A stretch of DNA of 64,000 nt from CBDBON01 sp965208395 (GTDB lineage: Bacteria > Chloroflexota > Dehalococcoidia > Lucifugimonadales > CBDBON01), in contig CBDBON010000003.1 in NCBI GenBank assembly GCA_965208395.1, positions 620,001 through 684,000 on the forward strand, read 5' to 3'. The notes under the pieces are model-generated. The model searched no databases. It had not been told where the DNA came from and worked only from the letters and a program-made list of their open reading frames with translations. The first letter of the stretch is position 1, and the number at the start of each line of letters is the position of its first letter. The position numbers were made by a program, and so were the translations under genes. Shown one piece after another: positions 35,440 to 45,013 of the stretch.

Positions 35440-36465
35440 ATGGGAAGACCGTTGGAGATGGCCGCCAGACTCGGCTGGTACATACTCAAGAACAAGTTGT
35501 CCGGAAGGCAGCGCTTTCCGCTCGTGACGATGCTCGAGCCTCTCGAAAAGTGCAACCTCGCGTGCGAGGGCTGCGGACGCATTCGGGAGTACGAACCCGT
35601 CCTCGACCGGGTCGCCTCCGTCGAGCAGTGCCTGACGGCGGTGGAGGACTCCGGCGCTCCCATCGTCTCGATCGCCGGCGGAGAGCCGACTCTGCACCCG
35701 CAGATCCACGACATCGTAAACGGCATTACTGAGAAAAAACGGTTCGTCTACATGTGCACCAACGCGCTCCTCATGGAGCGGGTGATGAAGCGCATACCGC
35801 CCTCCAAGTACTTCTGCTTCGTCGTCCACCTCGACGGCATGGAAGAGGCGCACGATCGGTCCGTCTATCGCAAGGGCGTGTTCAAGATCGCCGTTCGCAG
35901 CATCAGGGCTGCCCTCGAACAGGGCTATCGAGTGACCACCAACACGACCGTCTTCAACGGGTGCGACGAGGATGACCTCATCGAGATGTTCCAGATGGCG
36001 ACCGAGATGGGCGTCGAGGGATGCATGGTGTCTCCGGGCTACATGTTCGAGTCCGTCCCCAAGCAGGAGTTGTTCCTGTCCAGGCAGAGGGCCCGGAAGA
36101 TCTTCACCAACGTCCTCGACCCGAAGAGGAATATCCGCTTCTACAACAACCCGCTCTACCTCGACTTCCTGAGAGGTAACCGGGAGTACGACTGCACCGC
36201 ATGGTCGAATCCGACTTATACGGTGCTGGGCTGGCGCGAGCCCTGCTACCTGCTGGGCGATCGTCACACACAGGACGTCTCAGACCTCTTCGACGAGAAG
36301 CTGTGGGAGCGCTACGGAGTCGGCAAGGACCCCAGGTGCGCCAGTTGCATGATGCACTGTGGCTTTGAGTCGGCATCGATCTTCAACGCGATGAAGAGCC
36401 CCCGGGACGCCCTCAAGATGATCAAGGAGGGCGCCGTGCAGGACGCGGGCGTCGGGGCCGGGTAG
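35440..36465 (+). CDS. hpnH: HpnH, adenosyl-hopene transferase (radical SAM)
   Basis: A 341-residue radical SAM enzyme. The [4Fe-4S] motif CX3CX2C is at Cys38, 42 and 45 (KCNLACEGCG), followed by SIAGGEPTLHP. The C-terminal CASCMMHCGFE gives extra cysteines. HpnH links the 5'-deoxyadenosyl radical to diploptene to make adenosylhopane, the first step of C35 hopanoid side chains. AGGAGAT precedes the ATG. It lies 9 nt before hpnG, the next enzyme in the pathway. Confidence 0.94.
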   Translation: MGRPLEMAARLGWYILKNKLSGRQRFPLVTMLEPLEKCNLACEGCGRIREYEPVLDRVASVEQCLTAVEDSGAPIVSIAGGEPTLHPQIHDIVNGITEKKRFVYMCTNALLMERVMKRIPPSKYFCFVVHLDGMEEAHDRSVYRKGVFKIAVRSIRAALEQGYRVTTNTTVFNGCDEDDLIEMFQMATEMGVEGCMVSPGYMFESVPKQELFLSRQRARKIFTNVLDPKRNIRFYNNPLYLDFLRGNREYDCTAWSNPTYTVLGWREPCYLLGDRHTQDVSDLFDEKLWERYGVGKDPRCASCMMHCGFESASIFNAMKSPRDALKMIKEGAVQDAGVGAG

Positions 36466-36474
36466 GCGGACGAC

Positions 36475-37233
36475 GTGACCCTCGCGATCATAGCGGCCTT
36501 CCATCAGGAGATCGGCGCCTATCTCGACTCGCACCGCTTCGAGTTGACCGATACGAAAGACTGTCTTCGCATATACCGCTCCGACCTCCAGCCGGAGGTC
36601 GTCGTAGTAGAGGGCGGCGTCGGAAGGGAGAAGGCGGAGGCTGCCGCCACTCTCGCTATAGAACGATACAGGCCGGTCCACGTCGTCAACGCCGGCTTCG
36701 CCGGGGGCGTCCTCCACGGCATCGGCGTCGGCGACCTCTTTCTGTGCGACAGGCTCTACTCGCTTGAGGGACCGGCGGCGCTGTGGCGTGAGGGCTCCGT
36801 CTCCGAACGGTCGCTCGACGGACTCGACGCCAGCTCCGTCCTCCTCGGCGAGGGACACGGCATCGACTACACGGTGTGCGGCTGCATGACCGTTCCGGCG
36901 CTCGCGTCTGGGGCGAACATGAAGACATGGATAGGGGCCAAATTTCCAGTCAGGATCATAGACATGGAGAGCTACTGGGTGAGCAAGATCGCCGCCTCCT
37001 ACCGTGTGCCCCACATGATCGTCCGGTCGGTGCTCGACCCCCTTGATCAGAACCTTCCCGATTTCGTGGGAAGAGCCGTCGATAAGGATGACAACCGTAG
37101 TTGGCGGGCGGCGTTGGGATACGTCATCTCCAAGCCGGTGCACGCACCGAGGCTTGTGGGCTTGGCGTTGCAAGCCCGGAGAGCAAGGGCCTCGCTCGGT
37201 CGGCTCCTGGGAGCCCTCAGGCCCGTATCTTAA
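36475..37233 (+). CDS. hpnG: HpnG, adenosylhopane nucleosidase
   Basis: A 252-residue purine-nucleosidase-fold protein starting at GTG. VVNAGFAGG, VGDLFLCDRL and the IIDMESYWVSKIA segment (catalytic Met-Glu/Asp region) fit the hopanoid-associated phosphorylase/nucleosidase family. HpnG removes adenine from adenosylhopane to leave ribosylhopane or its phosphate. The gene lies between hpnH and shc, with 22 nt to the shc ATG. Confidence 0.9.
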   Translation: MTLAIIAAFHQEIGAYLDSHRFELTDTKDCLRIYRSDLQPEVVVVEGGVGREKAEAAATLAIERYRPVHVVNAGFAGGVLHGIGVGDLFLCDRLYSLEGPAALWREGSVSERSLDGLDASSVLLGEGHGIDYTVCGCMTVPALASGANMKTWIGAKFPVRIIDMESYWVSKIAASYRVPHMIVRSVLDPLDQNLPDFVGRAVDKDDNRSWRAALGYVISKPVHAPRLVGLALQARRARASLGRLLGALRPVS

Positions 37234-37255
37234 GTCTGGAGGAGCGGCCAAGCCT

Positions 37256-39262
37256 ATGGTGGAGACGCCGACTGCAAGACTCGGCGCCGTGCAGACGGCT
37301 GCGCTGGACGCGGCCATCGAGAGGACGACGCAGAACCTGCTGCGCTGCCAGTACGAAGAAGGCTACTGGTGGGGTGAGCTCGAGTCCAACTCGACGATGG
37401 AGGCGGAGTACCTGCTCCTCTCCCACTTCCTCGGAATCGGCAACGACGAGATTTGGAAAAAGCTGACCAACAACATCCGAAGCAAACAGCGAGATGACGG
37501 CACATGGGGACAGTTCTACGGCGCTCCCGGAGACCTTAGCACCTCCGTAGAGTGCTATTTCGCCCTCAAGCTCGCCGGCGTGCCTCCCGACGACCCTCTC
37601 ATGGCAAAGGCGAGGCGGTTCATCCTGTCCAAGGGTGGAGTAGCGCAGACGCGCGTATTCACCAAGATATGGCTGTCGCTCTTCGGCCAGTGGGAGTGGA
37701 AGGGCGTCCCCATCATGCCCGCCGAGATAATGCTGCTACCCAGCTGGTTCCCCATCTCGATCTACGATTTCTCCAGCTGGGCGCGCGCCACCATCGTGCC
37801 CATGCTGATTCTCCTTGACCGGCAACCCGTAAAACCGATCCCGGAGTGGGCCTCGATAGACGACCTCTACCTTGTCCCGCCTGACGAGACCGACTACTCG
37901 ATAATCAAGCCCAAACGCCTGATCGGATGGGAGACCTTCTTCTATGCCGGGGACATGGCGCTGCGCCAGATTGAGCGCCTTCTTCCCTGGAAGCCGACGA
38001 GAGGGCAGGCCGTCAAGCGGGCCGAAGAGTGGATCGTCGAACGGCAGGAGGCCGACGGAAGCTGGGGAGGCATCCAGCCGCCATGGGTCTACTCCCTGAT
38101 GGCGTTGAGCTCCCTGGGATACTCCAACGACCACCCCGTCATGGCCCGTGGAATACGTGGGTTCGAGCGTTTCTCGATCGACGACGGCGACTCGCTCAGG
38201 ATCCAGGCCTGCGTATCACCTCTGTGGGACACCGCCCTCGCCTCGATAGCCCTGATCGACGCCGGCCTCGAACCGGACCACCCGGCCCTCGTAAGGGCGG
38301 GAGAGTGGCTCCTCAAGGAGCAGGTGCTGAACGGCGGCGACTGGCAGATGAAGGCTGGGTCGGTGCCCCCAGGCGGCTGGGCGTTCGAGTTTCACAACGA
38401 CGTCTATCCCGACCTGGACGACACCGCCGAGATAGTGATGGCGCTTAATGGCATGAGGCTGCCCCGGGAAGCCGACAAGCGGGCGGCGATCGACCGCGCC
38501 GTCCGGTGGAGCCTCGGCATGCAGAGCAACAACGGCGGTTGGGCTGCCTTCGACAAGGACAACACCAAGACGATCATCGCGAAGATTCCCTTCGCCGACT
38601 TCGGAGAGACGCTCGATCCGCCCAGCGTCGACGTTACCGCCCACATGCTGGAGATGCTGGGTGGGCTAGGCTACCGAGCCCACCACCCCTCTGTGAAGAA
38701 GGCGCTGGACTACATCCTGTCCGAACAGGAGTACGACGGCGCCTGGTTCGGCCGATGGGGCGTCAATTACATCTACGGCACGGCGGCGGTCATCCCCGCT
38801 CTCGAGGCTCTCGGATTCGACATGACCTCGGAGTGCGTGACTAGGGCCGTCGCCTGGGTCATCGACCATCAGAACCCGGACGGCGGATGGGGAGAGAGCT
38901 GCGCCTCCTACGTCGACAAGCGCCACAGAGGCAGAGGTCCCAGCGCCCCGTCGCAGACGGCCTGGGCGCTCCTCACGCTGATGGCCGGCGGAGCAGCCGG
39001 ACACGATGCGGCGCTCCGGGGAATCGACTACCTCGTGCGGACGCAGGACCAGTACGGCTCCTGGGACGAACCGTACTTCACCGGCACCGGCTTCCCCGGA
39101 TATGGAATCGGCAAGAGGCTCGAACGACCTCTCACGCCGGACGATCCTGGGTACCAGGGGGAGGAGCTCCCCGCGGGCTTCATGATCAACTACCATATGT
39201 ACAGGACCTACTGGCCCCTGATGGCGCTCGGACGCTATCGGCGGCTCCGATTGAAGGACTAG
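37256..39262 (+). CDS. shc: Squalene-hopene cyclase
   Basis: A 668-residue class II triterpene cyclase. The catalytic DxDD motif is DLDDTAE at about residue 386. At least six QW-type repeats are visible (e.g. QRDDGTWGQF, QEADGSWGGIQPPW, QSNNGGWAAFD, QNPDGGWGES, QDQYGSWDEP). The start at 37256 has GGAGGAG about 11 nt upstream; the open frame extends back to 37043 over hpnG without homology. It converts squalene to hop-22(29)-ene/hopanol at the membrane. A 14-nt palindrome (AGCACA-CC-TGTGCT) lies on the stop codon. Confidence 0.96.
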   Translation: MVETPTARLGAVQTAALDAAIERTTQNLLRCQYEEGYWWGELESNSTMEAEYLLLSHFLGIGNDEIWKKLTNNIRSKQRDDGTWGQFYGAPGDLSTSVECYFALKLAGVPPDDPLMAKARRFILSKGGVAQTRVFTKIWLSLFGQWEWKGVPIMPAEIMLLPSWFPISIYDFSSWARATIVPMLILLDRQPVKPIPEWASIDDLYLVPPDETDYSIIKPKRLIGWETFFYAGDMALRQIERLLPWKPTRGQAVKRAEEWIVERQEADGSWGGIQPPWVYSLMALSSLGYSNDHPVMARGIRGFERFSIDDGDSLRIQACVSPLWDTALASIALIDAGLEPDHPALVRAGEWLLKEQVLNGGDWQMKAGSVPPGGWAFEFHNDVYPDLDDTAEIVMALNGMRLPREADKRAAIDRAVRWSLGMQSNNGGWAAFDKDNTKTIIAKIPFADFGETLDPPSVDVTAHMLEMLGGLGYRAHHPSVKKALDYILSEQEYDGAWFGRWGVNYIYGTAAVIPALEALGFDMTSECVTRAVAWVIDHQNPDGGWGESCASYVDKRHRGRGPSAPSQTAWALLTLMAGGAAGHDAALRGIDYLVRTQDQYGSWDEPYFTGTGFPGYGIGKRLERPLTPDDPGYQGEELPAGFMINYHMYRTYWPLMALGRYRRLRLKD

Positions 39263-39375
39263 CACACCTGTGCTGACCATGCGGCCTGTGACGTCTCCGG
39301 GAAGCTCTTCGGAAGGCCGCGAAGGTTGGCCATTCGGGAGATACTCGCTCATTTAATGGTATCCTGACCGACGCG

Positions 39376-40263
39376 ATGGACACCCTGCTGGCGGACTCGG
39401 ACGTCACGATCGACCTCGATGAGGCATACTCCCTCTGCGAGAGACTCGCCCGCAGCCACTACGAGAACTTCACCGTCGTCTCCTGGTTCCTCCCCAGGAA
39501 CATCCGCAGACACCTCTACGCCATCTACGCCTTCTGCCGGTTCGTCGACGACCTTGGCGACGAGTTCGCAGGCGACCGGAACGCCGCGCTCGACCTCTGG
39601 GAAGAGGAGATCGGGCGCTGTTTCGACGGACTCCCACGCCACCCCTATATGATCGCGCTACAGAACACCATCAGGACCTTCGACATCCCCAGAGAGCCCT
39701 TCCTGAAGCTGGTGCGCGCGAACCGGATCGACCAGACTGTCCGCAGACACGCCACCTACGACGATCTCGACTACTACTGCCAACACTCCGCCAACCCGGT
39801 CGGACATCTCGTCCTGTACGTATGCGGCTACAGAGACAAGGAGCGCATGCGGTTCGCCGACTACACCTGTACCGCCCTCCAGCTCACCAACTTCTGGCAG
39901 GATGTCGCCCGCGACTTCGCCATGGGCAGAGTCTACATCCCGCAGGAGGACATGGAGCGCTTCGGCTACTCCGAAGAGGACCTGGCCGCCGGAGTAGTCA
40001 ACCGGCCCTTCCGCGAGATGATGGCATTCGAGGTGGAGCGAGCCCGCGAGCTGTTCAGGGAGGGACTGGATCTCGTCCGGACCCTCGACGGGCGGATCAG
40101 GATCGACATCGCCCTCTTCAGCCTCGGAGGCATGAAGATTCTGGACGCTATAGAGGCGCGGGACTACGACGTTCTGACCGGAAGGCCCGAGCTGTCAAGG
40201 GCGGCCAGGATAGGCCTGATGCTCCGTACCGCCCTGCGGGTCGGCCTGATGGGGAGGCTCTAG
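39376..40263 (+). CDS. hpnC: HpnC, hydroxysqualene synthase
   Basis: A 295-residue squalene/phytoene-synthase-like protein. The HpnC signature HYENFTVVSWFLP (about 28-40) is present, with the first Asp motif DDLGDE at 58-63 and the second near QDVARDF. HpnC turns presqualene diphosphate into hydroxysqualene. A 113-nt gap after shc might hold an internal promoter but I see none that is convincing. hpnD follows by 6 nt. Confidence 0.92.
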   Translation: MDTLLADSDVTIDLDEAYSLCERLARSHYENFTVVSWFLPRNIRRHLYAIYAFCRFVDDLGDEFAGDRNAALDLWEEEIGRCFDGLPRHPYMIALQNTIRTFDIPREPFLKLVRANRIDQTVRRHATYDDLDYYCQHSANPVGHLVLYVCGYRDKERMRFADYTCTALQLTNFWQDVARDFAMGRVYIPQEDMERFGYSEEDLAAGVVNRPFREMMAFEVERARELFREGLDLVRTLDGRIRIDIALFSLGGMKILDAIEARDYDVLTGRPELSRAARIGLMLRTALRVGLMGRL

Positions 40264-40269
40264 TGTCCC

Positions 40270-41160
40270 ATGTCAGAGAAGACCACAGAGATCGACCTCG
40301 CATACCGCCACTGCCAGCGCATTGCCAGGACGCACGCCAAGAACTTCTACTACGCCTTTCGAGTCCTGCCTCGGCATAAACGCCGCGCGATCTACGCGAC
40401 CTACGCCTTCTGCCGCTACTGCGACGACATAGCCGACGAGCCGCGTCCATCTGCCCGGAAGCGCCGTCTGTTTGAGGAGACCAGGACTCGCCTCGACGAC
40501 GCTCTGGGGGGGCGCAAGACCACCGACCCGGTCTTCATTGCGCTAGCCGACGCCGCGGAGCGCTTCTCCATCCCCGCCGCATACTTCGAAGAGGTGATAT
40601 CAGGGGTCGAGATGGACCTGACTCACGACCGGTACGAAGGGTTTGAGGACCTCCGGCGGTACTGCTACGGCGTCGCCTCCGTCGTCGGACTGATCTGCCT
40701 GGAGATATTCGAGTACACCGACCCTGTGGCTCGTGAACATGCCGTAGACCTGGGGCTGGCCATGCAGCTCACCAACATCATCCGCGACGTCGCCGAGGAC
40801 GCGCAGCGGGGCCGGATATATCTCCCGCTGGACGAGATCGCCTCATTTGGCTACTCTGAACGGGAGCTCAAGGAGAGCGCCGCGACCCCGGCGTTCAGGG
40901 AGTTGATGCGGTTCCAGGCGGCGCGTGCGCGCGCCTACTTCGGAAGCGGGCGCAAGCTCATGCCCCTCATCTCTCCCGATTCGCGGGCCTGTCCCGCCAC
41001 CCTCCTGAGCGTGTACAGTACAATTCTCGACCGGATCGAGTCTTCAGGGTTCGATGTCTTCGAAAGAAGGATCGGGCTCGGCACGGGAGAAAAGCTGCTC
41101 ATCGCGGCAAGACTATGGGCCGGCAGCCTGATTCAAACGATACGCCACCCCGGGAGGTAG
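40270..41160 (+). CDS. hpnD: HpnD, presqualene diphosphate synthase
   Basis: A 296-residue squalene-synthase fold enzyme. AKNFYYAFRVLP, first Asp motif CDDIADE (52-57) and second motif RDVAEDAQRGRIYLP are visible. It condenses two farnesyl diphosphates into presqualene diphosphate. Its 3' end overlaps the start of hpnE by 46 nt, larger than the 4-nt overlaps elsewhere. Confidence 0.93.
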   Translation: MSEKTTEIDLAYRHCQRIARTHAKNFYYAFRVLPRHKRRAIYATYAFCRYCDDIADEPRPSARKRRLFEETRTRLDDALGGRKTTDPVFIALADAAERFSIPAAYFEEVISGVEMDLTHDRYEGFEDLRRYCYGVASVVGLICLEIFEYTDPVAREHAVDLGLAMQLTNIIRDVAEDAQRGRIYLPLDEIASFGYSERELKESAATPAFRELMRFQAARARAYFGSGRKLMPLISPDSRACPATLLSVYSTILDRIESSGFDVFERRIGLGTGEKLLIAARLWAGSLIQTIRHPGR

Positions 41161-42485
41161 TTGTCCTGGGCGGGGGACTCGCCGGCCTCGCCGCGGCCCG
41201 TTCGCTCCTCGACTTCGACTACCATGTCACCCTCGTTGAGAAGCGTCCCTTTCTGGGCGGGCGCGCCTTCTCCTTCCGCGACCCGCAGGCCGGCGGAGAG
41301 GTGGACAACGGACAGCACGTCTTCCTCGGATGCTGCACATACTACAGGGACCTCCTCAGGGCCCTTGGCACGGAGGATCAGGCATTCCTCCAGGAGAGCC
41401 TGCGGACGGAGGTCTTCCTCAACGGCAGGAAGGGTATCCTGTACAGCACCCCCCTGCTCGGCCCTCTCCACCTGCTCCCGTCCTTCATAGGCTACCCTCA
41501 CCTCGGACCGGCGGAAAAGCTGCTGGCCGCCTGGTGCCTCGTGAGGGCCAAGCTGATCGACCGGAAGAAACGGTCCGAGGAACTCGACCGGGAGACCTTC
41601 TACGACTGGCTGAAGAGGCATCGCCAGAGTGAGCGGGCCATATCCAACCTGTGGAACCTCATCATCCTCCCCGCTCTAAACGACGACGTGCGCCACGTCA
41701 GCGCGGACATGGGCCTGATGGTAGTGCAGGTGGGACTGCTCGGCGACGCCTCCGATGCCGCCATGGGAATGGCCCGCGTCGGCCTCTCCTCCCTGACCGG
41801 GGAGCCCGCGCGCCGCTTCATCGAGAGTCGAGGCGGGAAGATGAGGCTGGGCAAGACGGTCAGGTCACTCACCTTCGATAACGGCAGGGTCGCAGCCGCA
41901 AACCTGTCCGGCGGCGAGGTCGTCACTGGCGACCTCTTCGTAAGTGCCCTCCCCTACTCCGACATCGCCAGGATGGCCCCCGCCGGAGACGGGGGCCCCT
42001 TCTTCTCACGCATCTCCGGTCTCTCCTCCTCTCCAATCATCGGCGTCCACATCTGGTACGACAGGCCCGTGATGGAGCAGGAGTTCGCCGCCTTCCTCGA
42101 CAGCCCCGTCCAGTGGGTGTTCAACCGGACGCGCATCCAGGGCGAGGACCCGGACGCAGGTCAATATCTCTGCATATCCGTGAGCGGCGCATGGGACTAC
42201 GTGGACAGGCCCAAGGAGGAGATCCGGGAGCTCTTCGCCGCCGAGTTGGCTAGGCTCTTCCCCAGGGCGGCAGAGGCCCGGATCGAGAAGTCGCTCGTGG
42301 TCAAACAGCCCGAAGCCACCTTCCGCCCCCTCCCGGGCGCGGCCGCCCACCGCCCTACTCAGGTCACGCCCATACCGAACCTCTTCCTCGCGGGCGACTT
42401 CACCGACACCGGCTGGCCGTCCACTATGGAGGGGGCCGTCCGCAGCGGAGTGCTGGCCGCGCGGGCCCTAGCGTCCCGCCAATGA
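41115..42485 (+). CDS. hpnE: HpnE, hydroxysqualene dehydroxylase (FAD)
   Basis: A 456-residue FAD-dependent amine-oxidase-type protein. The dinucleotide motif VLGGGLAGLAAA (about 18-29) and VEKRPFLGGRAFSF start the protein, and DFTDTGWPSTMEGAVRSG near the end closes the FAD site. HpnE reduces hydroxysqualene to squalene, the substrate of SHC. The start ATG 41115 gives a 46-nt overlap with hpnD; a later in-frame start would leave almost no residues before the FAD strand. It overlaps the next gene by 4 nt. Confidence 0.92.
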   Translation: MGRQPDSNDTPPREVVVLGGGLAGLAAARSLLDFDYHVTLVEKRPFLGGRAFSFRDPQAGGEVDNGQHVFLGCCTYYRDLLRALGTEDQAFLQESLRTEVFLNGRKGILYSTPLLGPLHLLPSFIGYPHLGPAEKLLAAWCLVRAKLIDRKKRSEELDRETFYDWLKRHRQSERAISNLWNLIILPALNDDVRHVSADMGLMVVQVGLLGDASDAAMGMARVGLSSLTGEPARRFIESRGGKMRLGKTVRSLTFDNGRVAAANLSGGEVVTGDLFVSALPYSDIARMAPAGDGGPFFSRISGLSSSPIIGVHIWYDRPVMEQEFAAFLDSPVQWVFNRTRIQGEDPDAGQYLCISVSGAWDYVDRPKEEIRELFAAELARLFPRAAEARIEKSLVVKQPEATFRPLPGAAAHRPTQVTPIPNLFLAGDFTDTGWPSTMEGAVRSGVLAARALASRQ

Positions 42486-43471
42486 GCGGAGCGGCTCTAA
42501 TTCTCGCCCCATTCGCGGAGGCGCATATAGAGCGGCTGCGCCGACGCCTGGCCGTCGAGCACCGCTCTTGGATGGAGACGCGCCGCCTCACCGACCCCGA
42601 AGAGCTCGCTGCTACCCTCAACAGCGGCCGTATGTCGCTGCTGGTCGTCGAGTCCGACTTCGTCTTCGAAGAGGTGTTCGAGCAGGCCGACTGCCTCAAA
42701 TTCGTGGGCGTCTGCAGGAGCGCCACCCACCACGTCGATGTCGAGGCCGCGACCGGCCACGGCGTGCTGGTGGTGAACACCCCGGGCCGCAACGCCCGCG
42801 CGGTCGCCGAGCATGCCCTGGGCCTGATGTTCGTTCTGGCCAGGGGGACCGTCTCTGCGCACGCATATGTCGCGGAAGGACGGTGGAGGGACCCGGTCAC
42901 CCCCTACATCTCCATGCGGGGCGTCGAGCTCGGAGGGCGCACCCTGGGCGTCATCGGGCTCGGAGCGGTGGGCCGGACGCTTGCGCGGATGGCCCGGTCG
43001 CTGGGGATGGAGGTGCTCGCCTACGATCCCTACGTGCGTGAAGCCGGGGATGCGGTGCTGACCCCGCTTGAGGGCCTCGTGGCGCGCTCCGATTTCATCA
43101 GCCTCCACGTGCCGCTGACTCCCGAGACGGAGGGCCTCCTGAACGCGCCCCTGCTCGACGTGGTCCAGCCCGGCGCCTTCCTCGTCAGCACCTCCGACGC
43201 CGCCGTCGTCGAGCAGAGCGCGCTCGCCTCCGCGCTGGAGAGCGGACGCCTCGCAGCGGCCGCGCTGGACGTGTTCGATACGCATCCCATCGCGCCGGAC
43301 AGCCCCCTGCTGTCGCTCGACAACGTGGTCCTGACTCCCCACATAGGCGGCGCGACGGCCGAGACGATAGAGCGCCACTCGCGGATGATGGCCGACGACA
43401 TCCTGCGATACCTCGACGGCCGGAGACCCGTCAACCTCGTCAACCCGGAGGCGCTCTCCGTTGACGGCTAG
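42482..43471 (+). CDS. D-2-hydroxyacid dehydrogenase homologue lacking two catalytic residues
   Basis: A 329-residue protein of the D-3-phosphoglycerate/2-hydroxyacid dehydrogenase family. NAD-binding GLGAVG and the final His (H287, TPHIGGAT) are intact. The catalytic Arg is replaced by Asp239 (STSDAA where STxRG is usual), and the catalytic Glu position is His268 (DVFDTHP where DVFxxEP is usual). It therefore may not be a normal dehydrogenase. ATGA overlap with hpnE and an 11-nt overlap with the kinase gene tie it to the hopanoid operon. Confidence 0.87.
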   Translation: MSGAALILAPFAEAHIERLRRRLAVEHRSWMETRRLTDPEELAATLNSGRMSLLVVESDFVFEEVFEQADCLKFVGVCRSATHHVDVEAATGHGVLVVNTPGRNARAVAEHALGLMFVLARGTVSAHAYVAEGRWRDPVTPYISMRGVELGGRTLGVIGLGAVGRTLARMARSLGMEVLAYDPYVREAGDAVLTPLEGLVARSDFISLHVPLTPETEGLLNAPLLDVVQPGAFLVSTSDAAVVEQSALASALESGRLAAAALDVFDTHPIAPDSPLLSLDNVVLTPHIGGATAETIERHSRMMADDILRYLDGRRPVNLVNPEALSVDG

Positions 43472-44957
43472 AAGCAGCTACGTCCTCGTCATCGACGCCG
43501 GTTCGAGCTGGCTGCGCGGCCTGCTGATCGACGAGGAGGCGCGCGTCGTACGCGCCGAGCGCACTCCTTGGACGTACCTGGACGAGCCGGACGCACCCGA
43601 CTTCGCCCGCGCCTTCGATCCGGAGGCTCTCTGGCGCTCGCTGCGGGGTGTGATCGCGGCAACGCTGAGGAACGGTGGCGACATCTCCGCCGTCTCGGTG
43701 ACCAGCCAGAGACAGGGCGTTGTCTTCCTCGACGGATCGGAGCGGGAGGTCTACGCCGGCCCGAATCTGGACCTTCGCGCCGTCTTCGAAGGTGCCGCAA
43801 TCGACGAGGAGATGGGAGCTCGAGTCTACGAAGTGACGGGGCGCCTTCCTTCCTTCCTCCTCGCGCCAGCCAAGCTCCTATGGTTCCGACACCACCGCCC
43901 TGACACCTACGACAGGATAAGGCGCGTCCTCAGCCTCGCCGACTGGGTCGTGTGGAAGCTGACGGGAACAGCCGCCTGCGAGACGACGCTCGCCGCCGAG
44001 GCAGGCCTCCTCGACATCGGCTCCCGCACATGGTGCGCCTCCCTGCTGGACAGTCTTTCCCTCTCCCTCGACCAGCCCCCCCTTCTCCAGGCCGGGGAGC
44101 GCGTTGGGCGGACGAGGGGGGAGCTGACCAGGGCGGCCGGACTGCCGGAGGGAACGTCCGTGACGGCGGCCGGGGCTGACAGCCAGTGCGGCCTGCTCGG
44201 CATGGGCGTCTCGACGTCCCACGACGTGGGGGTCGTCGCCGGATGGAGCGCCCCCGTCCAGATGGTCACGCCCTCCCCCCTCCTCTCCCCGGAACGGAGG
44301 ACTTGGGCGGGCTGCTTCCTCGACGGGGAGAGCTGGGTGCTGGAGAGCACAGCTGGGGACCTCGGCAACGGCTACCGGTGGCTGGCGGAGACTCTCTTTG
44401 GAGAGGCGAACGCGGCCTACGGCGCGATGGACGAGTTGGCCGCCGCCGTCCCCTTGGGAGCGGAGGGGGCCGCCGCCGTCCTCGGCCCGCCCCGGATGAA
44501 CATGGCGGCGACGGGGATGGGCACGGGCGGGCTCCTCTTCCCCGTGCCGATGACCTACAGCGGAGTGGGGAGGGGGCACGTCGTGCGGTCCGCCATAGAG
44601 GCGATGGCCTACACCCTCCGCGCGAACTTGGAGCAGATCGAGGAGATCTCCGGGACCGGCGTCCCATCCGCCGCCGTGGGAGGCGGCATGACGCGCTCGC
44701 GCACCTTCCTCAGAACCCTGACCGACGTCCTCAACCGCCCGGTGCGCATCGGACCGGGACCGGAGACGACGGCCGTCGGCGCCTCTCTCTGCGCCCGCAC
44801 GTCGCTTGGCGCCTTCGCCTCCCTGCAAGAGGCGGCGACGAGCGTGCGTCAGGCGATGACCGTCTCGGAGCCCGACACGCGCAGCGCGGCCGACTACGAC
44901 GACCTGTACGAACGATGGCTCCACTTGGCGGACCGTATGAAGGAGATCAGCCTGTAG
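43461..44957 (+). CDS. FGGY-family carbohydrate kinase
   Basis: A 498-residue sugar kinase of the xylulokinase/gluconokinase type. The phosphate-1 loop is VIDAGSSWLRGLLID at the start, the catalytic Asp is in AAGADSQCGLLG (about residue 237), and the C-terminal ATP site is VGGGMTRSRTFLRTL. The start is TTG 43461, chosen because GGAGG lies about 9 nt upstream; it overlaps the preceding gene. The sugar is unknown; a link to the ribosyl side chain of hopanoids is only suggested by the operon. Confidence 0.87.
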   Translation: MTARSSYVLVIDAGSSWLRGLLIDEEARVVRAERTPWTYLDEPDAPDFARAFDPEALWRSLRGVIAATLRNGGDISAVSVTSQRQGVVFLDGSEREVYAGPNLDLRAVFEGAAIDEEMGARVYEVTGRLPSFLLAPAKLLWFRHHRPDTYDRIRRVLSLADWVVWKLTGTAACETTLAAEAGLLDIGSRTWCASLLDSLSLSLDQPPLLQAGERVGRTRGELTRAAGLPEGTSVTAAGADSQCGLLGMGVSTSHDVGVVAGWSAPVQMVTPSPLLSPERRTWAGCFLDGESWVLESTAGDLGNGYRWLAETLFGEANAAYGAMDELAAAVPLGAEGAAAVLGPPRMNMAATGMGTGGLLFPVPMTYSGVGRGHVVRSAIEAMAYTLRANLEQIEEISGTGVPSAAVGGGMTRSRTFLRTLTDVLNRPVRIGPGPETTAVGASLCARTSLGAFASLQEAATSVRQAMTVSEPDTRSAADYDDLYERWLHLADRMKEISL

Positions 44958-45013
44958 CGCTAGCCTCGATAGTCGCCTCTTTCCACAGTGGGAGAGGGTG
45001 AGGGGAGAAGAGT

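Noticed and set aside
37043..37255. N-terminal extension of squalene-hopene cyclase
   Set aside because: It runs over hpnG in another frame, has no cyclase similarity, and a better start with a ribosome site lies at 37256.
39261..39274. AGCACA-CC-TGTGCT palindrome at the shc stop
   Set aside because: Short stem, no T run, no clear promoter next to it. Not strong enough to call a terminator or operator.
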